A stretch of 35,069 nt of DNA from Haplomitrium mnioides (taxonomy: Eukaryota; Marchantiophyta; Haplomitriopsida; Calobryales), in the NCBI GenBank assembly GCA_049999725.1, contig JBNGIS010031806.1, positions 1 through 35,069 on the forward strand, given 5' to 3'. The translations under genes were made by a program, and so were the position numbers. The notes below the pieces were generated by a model. It saw only the letters and a list, made by a program, of their open reading frames with translations, had not been told where the DNA came from and searched no databases. Positions within the stretch are counted from its first letter, which is position 1; each line of letters starts with the position of its first letter. Shown piece after piece: positions 24,230 to 32,762 of the stretch.

Positions 24230-24906
24230 TGTAAGGTTTATCTCAATAATGCAAGGCTTTCATCTATAGAGATTTAGCTCACTAATATCTCCCCTCTATG
24301 GTTGTAATGTCTAAATCATTTAAATGCTTTCAATGCCAATGTATGAGGTTTGTTGCAACAAAGCAAGGCTTTTGTTGAGATAGATTCAGCTCACCAATGT
24401 CTTGCTTTATATTTCTAGTGTTTAGAATGTTTGATTGTCCTTTATAGACATGATATAAGGTTTATCTCAACAATGCAAGGCTTTTGTCTAAATATATTTT
24501 GCTCACCAATATCTCGCCTCTATGGTTGTTATCTATAACATATTTGATTTCTTTCAACGACAATATATGAGGTTTGTCACAACAAACCAAGGCTTTTCTT
24601 TACATAGACTCAACTCACCAATGTCTCGCTTTTTATTTGAAGTCTTTAGAGTGTTTGATTGTCCTTTATAGACACTATACAAGGTTTGTCTCAACAATGC
24701 AAGGCTTTCATCTATACAAATTTAGCTCACTAATATCTCGCCTCTATGATTGTAATCTCTAAAATATTTGACTGCTTTCAACAACAATACATGATGTTTA
24801 TCCCTACAAAGCAAGGATTTTGTTTGGATAGATTCAACTCACCAATTGCTTGCTTTATATTTGTAGTCTTTGGAATATTTGATTGTCTTTTATAGACATT
24901 ATATAA
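24230..24906. repeat. Recurrence of the 15490-16170 segment, ending at an A-A junction
   Basis: Same ordered variants as 15490-16170. The last A half (from about 24795, GATGTTTATCCCTACAAAGC) is followed at 24907 not by a B half but by another A half. The homologous unit near 16050 is a normal A-B dimer, so this copy is the rearranged one. Confidence 0.8.
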
Positions 24907-25575
24907 GGTTTGTCGCAACAAAGCAATGGTTTTGTTTCGATAGATTCAATTCACCAATGTCATACTTTGTATTTGTAGTGTCTAGAATAGTCGATTGTCC
25001 TTTGTAAACACTATACAAGGTTTGTTTCAACAATGCAAGGCTTCATCTATATAGGCTTTGCTTACCAACATCTCCCCTCTACGGTTGTAATCTCTAACAT
25101 ATTTGATTTCTTTCAACAACAATATATAAGGTTTGTCGAAAAAGCAAGGTTTTTGTTTCGATAGATTCAGCTCAGCAATGTCTTGCTTTATAATTGTAGT
25201 CCCTAGAATGTTCGATTGTCCTTTGTAAACATTATACAAGGTTTGTCTCAACAATGCAAGGCTTTCATCTATATAGATTTCGCTAACCAATATCTCGCCT
25301 CTATGGTTGTAATCTCTAACATAGTTGATTTCTTTCAACAACAACATATGAGGTTTGTCGCAACAAAGCAAGGGTTTTGTTTCGAGAGATTCGGCTCACC
25401 AATGTCTTGCTTTATATTTGTAGTCTCTAGAATGTTGGATTGTCCTTTGTGAACACTATACAAGGTTTGTCTCAACAATGCAAGGCTTTAATCTATATAT
25501 ATTTCGCTTACCAATATCTCGCCTCTATAGTTGTAATCTCTAACATATTTGATTTCCTTCAACAACAATATATGA
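24907..25575. repeat. Run of three near-identical dimers (223, 222 and 224 bp)
   Basis: Dimers starting at 24907, 25130 and 25352 share variants rare elsewhere: TTTTGTTTCGA, CTTTGTAAACA or CTTTGTGAACA, ACTATACAAGG and CTAGAAT with TCGATTG. They look like one dimer amplified recently in place. Confidence 0.8.
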
Positions 25576-26918
25576 GGTTTGTTGCAACAAAGCAAGGCTT
25601 TTGTTTAGATAAATTTAGCTCACTAATGTCTCGCTTTATATTTCTAGTCTTTAGAATGTTCGATTGTCCTTTATAGACACGATATAAGGTTTATCTCAAC
25701 AATGCAAGGTTTTTATCTATATAGATTTCGCTCACCAATATCTTGCCTTTATGGTTGCAATCTCTAACATATTTGATTTCTTTCAATGACAATATAGAAT
25801 GTTTGTCGGAACAAAGCAAGGTTTTTTTTTTTTTATAGATTCAGCTCATCAATGTCTTGCTATATATTTGTAGGATTTAGAATGTTTCATTGTCCTTTAT
25901 AGATACTATGTAAGGTTTGTCTCAAATTTGCAAGGTTTTCATCTGCATTGATCTAGCTCACTAATATCTCGCCTATATGGTTGTAATGTCTAATATATTT
26001 GACTGCTTTCAACGACAATATATGAGGTTCGTTGCAACAAACCAAGGGCTTTGTTTAGATAGATTCAGCTCACCAATGCCTTACTTTATATTTGTAGTCT
26101 TTAGAATGTTTGATTGTCCTCTATAGACACTATATAAGGTTTTTCTCAACAACGCAAGGCTTTCATCTATATAGATTTTGCTCACTAATATCTTGTCTCT
26201 ATGGTTCTAATCTCTAACATACTTGATTTCTTTCAATGACAATATGTGAGGTTTTTTGCAACAAAGCAAGGCTTTTCTTTAGATAGATTCAACTCACCAA
26301 TGTCTTGCTTTATATTTGTAGTCCTTAGAATGTTTGATTGTTCTTTATAGACACTATACAAGGTTTGTCTCAACAATGCAAGGCTTTCATCTATATAGAT
26401 TTAACTCACTAATATCTCGCCTCTATAGTTGTAATCTCTGAAATATTTGACTGCTTTCAAGGACAACATATGATGTTTTTTTAAACAAAGCAAGGCATCT
26501 GCTTATACAGATTTAGCTCACCAATGTCGCACTTTATATTTGTAGTCTTTAGAATGTTTGATTGTCCTTTATAAACACTATGCAAGGTTTGTCTCAACAA
26601 TGCAAGGTTCCATCTATATAGATTTAGCTCACTAATATCTCGCCTCTATGGTCGTAATGTCTAAATCATGTAAATGTTTTAAATGACAATATAGGAGGTT
26701 TGTCACAACTCAGCAAGGCTTGTTTTTAAATAGATTCAGCTCACCAATGTGTTAATTCATACTTCTAGTCTTTAGAATGTTTGATTGTCGTTTATAAATA
26801 CGATATAAGGTTTATCTCAACATTGGAAGGCTTTTATTTATATAGATTTCACTCACCAATATCTCCCCTCTATGGTTGTTATCTCTAGCATATTTGATTT
26901 CTTTCACCGACAATATAT

Positions 26919-26923
26919 GACGT
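26919..26923. repeat. Probable target site duplication of the gypsy element (GACGT)
   Basis: The five bases before the LTR start at 26924. The other copy would lie beyond the window, so this cannot be confirmed. The usual satellite sequence here is GAGGT. Confidence 0.5.
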
Positions 26924-28659
26924 TGTCGCGTGGCAGTAATCTAGGTTTGAGAATACACAAGGTATATGGCTGTGAAGGCGGTTGTGTGAAAGGTAGAAGC
27001 TTTGGTGATGATAGTGCTGAAATGCAGAAAATTTGGCAAAGATTGAGGGCTTCTTGCCTTGGTGGCTTCAATGCCCCTTAAACAAAGCAAAGGTAAGCAA
27101 TTTGTACTTCCTTTGTACTCGAATTTCGGTCAAAGATAATGTAAGGTCTATTGAGTTGTTTGCCCTATACCTCTCAGTATGGAATTCAAGTTGCCAAAGA
27201 AAGCTGTGTGCAAATTTTAAGTGAAAAATTTACAGTAAAGTGCTCTCCATAGTCGAAACTCAACTGTTGGTTAAAGACCAAAAATCCAACACTTATAAAA
27301 TTTCCCGAGTAATAACTCTTTTGATTCAGACTATCTTGACACAAAATTTCATACAAAACTTCTTCACACTTTACTCTAGCCTTCCACAAAGTTTCAGCTT
27401 CTATACTGCTCTTGGTATACAGGAACAAGTTATAACTCAAATGTCAAAAGTAAAGTAATTTTGAAGAACCTCAAGAATGTGTCTTCAACTTCAATCGGCT
27501 CTCACAGATCGACTTCAGCTCCAAATGAATCGAAATTTGATGTAAAACTATAGCCCTTGTTGTCAGCTTCCTAGTGCTACTATGTTTTCTTCCAAAATTG
27601 TTGTAACAACTTTGAAATCACCCAAAATGTACACTTATTTTCAATTCAACCCCTTTGTCTTCAATTGCTCATAAGTATGAGTGTAAAACTCCAAATGACT
27701 CGAAATTTCATGCAAAGGGATGCTACTCTTTGTGAGCTTTTGATCGTTATCCTGCTTGAACTTTTCCTTCTCTAGAAACTCCTCGAACCCTCCTGAAACT
27801 GAACTCCTCCTTCTCTTCCTTTTAGGGTTTTTACTAAAAGAAAGTTAACTTCCCTTTTACTTCATATAAGAACAACTCTAAGTAAATGCCTTTGTAGAAC
27901 AGAGCACAAATAAGGTAGAAATAGCAAAGAAAATTTTCTCCCATGATCATTTGAGAAGTTGGTGAAGTCACTCGAACATTCGCCACCGACTATTCACCAT
28001 TTACCCAACATATCCCTCGTAGCAGACCCAAGAAAGCTCCACTCCAACTCAGGTCAGAATGTAAGTCGTGAGATCCCATTGCTCCCTATAGGTGATAATA
28101 GGCAACAGTACTAGAATAGGTGAATTCATTACCGAAGTTAGAAAATTATCACCGAAGTGATATACTATCTACTATCGAAAGTGGTCTCGAGGAATTATCC
28201 GCAGCCCAATGAAGAATGGATTCGGAAGAGGAAAATTAGGAGCAACAAATAATCCTCTGTCTATTTCCAAGATTGCCACCCATAAGCTCCTTCAACTCCA
28301 CCGTAGAACTTCCGTGCCTCGAGCGCTCACTCCCCTCTTCGATATCTGTCCCTCCACTAGTTGTTCCCTCCATGATTCCCTTTCATCCCCGCTAGTTTCT
28401 CTATTATCTTCAAAATATCTGAGCGCATAATCCAAAAGAATCCATAAACAACCAATAAGATGGTCTTGTCCTTACCTACAGGATCTCAAAAATCTTCCAC
28501 GTAGTACTTGCAAACTCTACTTTTATGTTTCTAGAAGCTTCTCGATAGATGCCTTGCCGCTTCTTCTTGACTTTTCTCTGATTTGAACTCTAGTAAGAAG
28601 ATGACTTTTCCCCATTCTTTTGTTGCTTTTTTATGCATTAGCCGAACCACAACACGACA
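26924..28659 (-). repeat. Gypsy 3' LTR (1736 bp)
   Basis: Plus-strand start TGTCGCGTGGCAGTAATC matches the start of the right copy at 34574. The inner end is set by ACACGACA followed by TCCACCCCCTCTGA, the complement of a polypurine tract. The outer and inner ends are an inverted pair (TGTCGCG and CACGACA, 6 of 7 matching). The LTR interior holds no supported gene. One imperfect internal direct repeat is listed separately. No convincing TATA box was identified. Confidence 0.88.
27519..27712. repeat. Imperfect direct repeat pair inside the gypsy LTR
   Basis: CTCCAAATGAATCGAAATTT at 27519 and CTCCAAATGACTCGAAATTT at 27689 (about 22 of 24 bases match when extended), 170 bp apart. They could be duplicated regulatory sites in the LTR or a chance of decay. 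The second LTR copy is cut before this point, so conservation cannot be tested here. Confidence 0.6.
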
Positions 28660-28675
28660 TCCACCCCCTCTGAAC
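28660..28675 (-). other. Gypsy polypurine tract
   Basis: On the minus strand TTCAGAGGGGGTGGA lies directly before the LTR start TGTCGTGTTG, about 50 bp after the pol stop at 28724. The position is as expected for the plus-strand primer. Confidence 0.82.
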
Positions 28676-28723
28676 CGGTGCATCCTCTAGTAGGCACCAA
28701 GAAAGAAGACGTTGTGGTCGACG

Positions 28724-29082
28724 TCAGAGAGTTTCCTCTTCTTCTTGAGTGAACTCTTCCTCTTGCTCTTCTGTATTATCTTCCCCTTCAAACATTGGCA
28801 CATAAGCTCCAATCTCCTCCAAAGCATTTTCTTGGTCTCGTTTCTTGAATAATTTCACCCTCTTGCATGCAATTGGAACTTTGAGTAAAGTTCCATCCAA
28901 CTCTTTCAATGAATATGTGGCATTGTCATGTACAATCACCACTACATATGGTCCAAACCAGCGTTTAGAGAACTTCCGAATAGTACTATGTTGGTTATCC
29001 AAGCTGTTGTCATAAACCAATACCCAATCTCCTTCTTGTAGCTCTCGTAGCCTCAATCTATGTTGCTGATCAAATCTTCTTC
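28724..29082 (-). pseudogene. Gypsy pol: integrase C-terminal domain and acidic tail
   Basis: A short open piece that continues the integrase after a frameshift in the run of nine A residues (coding strand, 29083-29091). It encodes RELQEGDWVLVYD, then KRWFGPYVVV and YSLKELDGTLLKVP, the SH3-like DNA-binding fold of gypsy integrases. It ends in an acidic tail rich in Glu (EEQEEEFTQEEEETL). No chromodomain sequence is present between the SH3-like fold and the stop, unlike chromoviruses. The stop at 28724 is about 50 bp from the polypurine tract, so this is the natural pol end. Confidence 0.88.
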
Positions 29083-29955
29083 TTTTTTTTTCAGCCTTGC
29101 CTTCTTCAGCCTTTCTACTGCTAGTTGGATATCTTCAGGCCTCTTCTCTAATTGCTGAATCCGTAGTACTAGAAGCTCCTCTCTTGAGATCTGATCTTGC
29201 CAAGGTAAGACACTCCAACTCAATACACTCTCCTCTACAAGCATGATTGGTTTTTGCCCCTTCATCAATTCAGCTGGCATATAGCCAGTCACTGAGCTAT
29301 AAGTAGTTCTGTCAGCCCAAAGTGCAAATGGTAGTACCCTTGGCCACTCACTTGCTTTTCCTCTACATGCTTTGACAAGGGCCTTTACAATAGGAGGATG
29401 CCCACGCTCACTCTTAGCATTTCCTTCAGGATTATATGATGCAGTGAGAGCAAGCTTAATCCTGCATCTCTGAAAGAAATCTCTAGCCTCATGAGTGTTT
29501 AATTCTCCCCTATCAGTTGTGATCTTACCCACACAACCATATCTAGAAACCACATCCTCCAGTAAGAATCGACAAACATTTTCTGTTGCCTTGGTTCTTA
29601 GTGCTCTTTCTTCAACTTGATTGGATAGATCTTCTCGTGCTAGGACCAAATATTTCATTTGCCACACTCCAAGAGGCATAGCAACTAGATCCAGCACCCA
29701 CTTATAATGTAAAGCAAGTAGATAGGTTGGATGTAACCCATCTCTATGTCTAATCTCATAATACATCTGGCAGGTTTGACAAGACTCAACAAATGCAACC
29801 ATATCCTTATACATGTTTCTCCACCAATATTTTTCTTTTACTGTGGTACAAGTCCCATAGATTCCTCTATGTCCAACCCATAAACTATTATGAAAAATCA
29901 TGGAGCAATTTGGTTTGTACCTCTTTCTCACACACCACCTTTCTTGGTATCTCAT
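29053..29955 (-). pseudogene. Gypsy pol: integrase zinc-binding and catalytic domains
   Basis: 300 codons. The HHCC zinc-binding region has H22, H29, C59 and C62 (ESCQTCQMY). The catalytic core has D89 (KWVLDLVAMP), D148 (ITTDRGEL) and E183 (NAKSERGH), so the D-D-E triad is intact. The core has distinctive wording such as VLAREDLSNQVE and TASYNPEGNAKSERGH, unlike the FHPQTDGQTERVN type of most flowering-plant gypsy elements. It ends at TGA after a frameshift in a homopolymer; the true continuation is in the next frame. Upstream it is out of frame with RNase H through an indel near 29975. Integrase joins the element cDNA to host DNA. Confidence 0.93.
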
Positions 29956-29974
29956 GGCCTTTTTTCGTCCGCTT

Positions 29975-30991
29975 CTATAAGTAGCCTCTTGCTATTAGAT
30001 AATTGTAGGATTTTTGCCTCACTTGCTTGAACTGAGCTTTACTCCATTTTGGTCTCCTCTTCAAGGTACTCAAATAATGGCCAATATCTAGCCACTCTCC
30101 TTCATATAGCTCTTCCACGAATGGCTCTTTCTGCTCATTGTCTCCTTTCTGTGCACGTGAATAAAATTCAGTTCCTATATTATCAATATCCTCAATCATC
30201 TCCTCTTCTTGCTCATATCGAGCTCGAAAGAGCATATCTACCACTGGATTATCCTTCCCTGCTATATGCTTGAATATTGGATTCAATGACTTGATATACG
30301 CAATCCAGCGCAACATTGCAATATCCGGCGTGTTGCAATTGGTGATCATCTTCAACAAAGGCAAGCAATCTGTTTCCACAATCAGTGGTGCTCTAATAAG
30401 GTGTTCTTTCTTAGCTTTCATAGTTGCAACCACCCCCCATAACTCTCTTTTCACATGTGGATAACTTCTTTGTCGTTTGCTCAACACTTTTGCTCCAAAC
30501 CGAATTGCAAATCGGTTTCCTTCCTCATCATCTTGCCCAATTGCCCAGCCTATAGCAATGGGGCTGGCATCTATAGTCAATAGCACAGGCTTTTCATTTT
30601 CATAACTCACTCTCCGAAGGACAAGCTGAGAAGATAATAGTTTCTTCAGCTTTTGCACAACTTTTGTATGGATGTCTTCCCACCGAAACTCCCTTCCTTT
30701 GCGCAATAAACCATACAAAAGATCTACCACATGTGCAAAATGAGGGATCCACACATAGTAGAAGACACATGCCCCTAGAAATCTGCGTACCTCCGTAGCT
30801 GAGCTACATGTATCCTTTAGTCGTTGAATGGCATCAATTTTTTTTTGATTAGGTTTTCGGCCAAACCAGCCACATAAGTGCTCAACAATCACAACCTCAC
30901 AAACTCCAAAAGATGATTTTACCCCTGATAAGGTCAGATGTACCTCTTTCAACCTTTGTAAAATCTGGTCACAATCCAAAATATGATCCAT
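29975..30991 (-). pseudogene. Gypsy pol: RNase H and connection region
   Basis: 338 codons starting MDHILDCDQILQRLKEVHLT, the palm/thumb connection after the polymerase (residues 1-100 with FGVCEVVIVEHLCGW and FLGACVFYYVWIPHFA). The RNase H fold follows with D141 (LTIDASP), E183 (VKRELWG), D208 (ETDCLP) and D252 (VVDMLFRARY), so four acidic residues are kept. The usual Ser after MLxR-type wording is Phe here. It is separated from the reverse transcriptase by a one-base-type frameshift near 31010, where the two frames overlap by about 40 bp. It ends at TAG near 29975 just before the integrase. Confidence 0.92.
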
Positions 30992-32055
30992 AACAAAATT
31001 TCGGCACCCCTCTCATCCAAAGCTTCATTCTTGTCTTCTTCTATACATCCTTTGATTGGAATGTCATCAAGGAATGGCATGGCTTTTTTTGGGATAAATT
31101 CTCTCAGAACCTTGTTCATCCTATTCATCATATGTGCCACAAAGTTTGTAGCACCTTGAGGTAAAGTGCACATTCTCAACAAACCCAATGGTGTTCTCAT
31201 AGTTGTTATATCTCTACTCCCTTCAGCAAGCTGGAATTGGTCATAACCAGAGTAGAGATCACCCATAGAATAGATATCTCTTCCAGCAAATGCTTTTGCA
31301 AACTCTCCAACAATTGGTCCCACTCTTGTATTTCGAATGGTAACTTGATTTACTGGCTGCATATCTTTAATGAATCGTAGTGCCCCACTTTTCTTAGGCA
31401 CTATAAACCATTGGCTGGAATATGGACCAAAGGATGGCTCCAAAATCCTCATCTGCATTTTCTCCTTCAAGAGGTTCAAGAGCTTTGGTAGATGAGCTCT
31501 TGGTACTGGAATTGGCTTCAAATCCCAAGGTGCATGTGGAATTGTAAAAATGATCATTGGTGCAACCACATCTGGATCCACACACCCTATTTCATGATGC
31601 TCAAAGGCAAATGCTTTCCCATATCTCTTGAGCATCTCTCTAAATGCATCCTTCTCTTGAGGCAAGAGAAACTCTCTCGATCCCACCTTTAGTTCCTCCA
31701 ACGTGGTTGAAGTAAACTTATGCCCAATTTTAGAGATCTCCCTCAAACTCCCCTCTTTTGAAGCTTTCTTAACTTGCTCACTGGAATCAATGGGAAGAAG
31801 CTGAGCTATAGGTTTTACCTTTTTCTCTACCATCTTGTATCTGGTCTCCACTCTAGCCTCCAATCCTGCAAATGATTCGATAGCTGAATAGAGTTCCCAT
31901 GACTGTAAACACACCACCTTGTCCTCTCCTCCAAATCCAATAGCAGCAAGCAGCTCCATAGGATCTTCAATTCCTTGTTCTATATATACACCTACAATCT
32001 CTTCTTCTTCATCCAACACACCTATTTTTTTGAAGTCTTTTTCAATTCTTTGCAT
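30949..32055 (-). pseudogene. Gypsy pol: reverse transcriptase with FLDD active site
   Basis: 368 codons from an internal ATG; not a true start. Residues 1-160 are the protease-polymerase linker. The polymerase has LKEKMQMRILEPSFGPYSSQ (196-215), VPKKSGALRFIKDMQPVN (219-236), catalytic MGDLYSGYDQF (D266), LPQGATNFVAH (298-308) and PFLDDIPIKG (active site FLDD at 328-331). The active site has Phe-Leu-Asp-Asp where flowering-plant gypsy elements generally have Tyr-x-Asp-Asp. Upstream, the same frame stays recognisable from 32217 (starting FLKGATIERDYGG) to a TGA at 32068-32070, so the linker also carries a nonsense codon. Downstream the frame is lost near 31010. Confidence 0.94.
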
Positions 32056-32213
32056 TTCTTTTCTCTCTCATCTAGCCAAATCAACAAGCTGTGTATATAC
32101 AGCAAATCCACTCTCAGAATACTTCACTACTCCTATACAAAAGGTACTTTCATTTTTAAGCGAGAGCGCCTCTTCAGTTGTACCACCATAGTCTCGCTCT
32201 ATTGTGGCACCCT

Positions 32214-32744
32214 TCAAAAATCCTGAAACTCCTTTGTGATTGTAGGACGAGAATAGTTTCTCAAGCTATCTCTATTCCTCTCATGGTTTGCATGGACAGT
32301 TAGAAACTGTACCACCTTCCTCCCATCCTGACTTCTCACTCGTGCATATGCAGATCCATCATCTAATACTTTTGTTTCCATCCTTGTAGCTATGATATAA
32401 GGCTGCCCAAGGATGACTGGGTAAGAAGTGCCTTCATGTACAAAGAAGTTTTGTTCTGTGACCACATCACCAATTTTAACCTTCACATCCGGACATGCCC
32501 CAAAAAGTTCTCCTCGTGTGTTGTTGGCTGCCCAAATCATCCATCTATGATTGGTATCGATTAGCCACTTCCCTTGCTTATAGATATCCTTGGAAACAAG
32601 ATTAGTTTCTGATCCATGATCAATTAATGCAACCACTGGATTTGACAAGTCCCCGATCTTTACAATTTTTTCAGTAGTAGCTCGAGCCCAATGACTCCTT
32701 GAATAATGACTGGAGGATTTCTCATCCTCTTGATCCAATCGCAC
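32214..32744 (-). pseudogene. Gypsy pol: aspartic protease with Asp-His-Gly motif
   Basis: 176 codons in the same frame as gag, separated from it by the TGA at 32763-32765 and six sense codons. The active-site region is VVALIDHGSETNLVS with D42-H43-G44-S45. The common motif is Asp-Ser/Thr-Gly, so position 2 is His. Further family features are DTNHRWMIWAANNTRGELFG and YPVILGQPYI (the hydrophobic-Leu-Gly flap-end motif). The sequence otherwise reads as a well-kept retropepsin, so His may be normal for this group rather than damage. The frame ends at 32214 after KEFQDF; the polyprotein continues in another frame. Confidence 0.88.
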
Positions 32745-32762
32745 CTTGTGATTGGTGCAGCA

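Larger units (their letters stand above)
15057..26923. repeat. Satellite array, right block: 224-bp dimers with higher-order structure
   Basis: About 53 dimers of the same A/B satellite as the left block, continuing it across the copia insertion. Unlike the left block, this part is visibly built from multi-dimer segments that recur with the same private variants (listed separately). A short 11-bp tandem duplication lies at 19003-19024, and one dimer lacks its B half at about 24907. The array is interrupted at 26923 by the gypsy LTR. No gene is supported. Frames of 60-115 codons on both strands are by-products of the low stop density of the repeat. Confidence 0.97.

Noticed and set aside
1-26923. 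Many reading frames of 60-115 codons in the satellite on both strands, with similar protein wording (for example QTLYSVYKGQSNIL)
   Set aside because: They follow the repeat unit. A 224-bp period changes frame each unit, so none extends; starts and stops vary at random and none has a promoter or codon signature. They look alike only because the DNA is repeated.
1-26923. CRISPR-like or other array of repeats and spacers
   Set aside because: The whole unit is repeated with gradual divergence and there are no unique spacers between short constant repeats. This is ordinary satellite organisation in a eukaryotic setting.
28209-28430. A 73-codon plus-strand frame in the gypsy LTR
   Set aside because: It has no recognisable domain, lies inside the LTR and is antisense to the element; nothing supports a gene.
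28660-29082. Chromodomain after the gypsy integrase
   Set aside because: The region after the SH3-like fold is an acidic Glu-rich tail up to the natural stop, with no aromatic chromodomain pattern.
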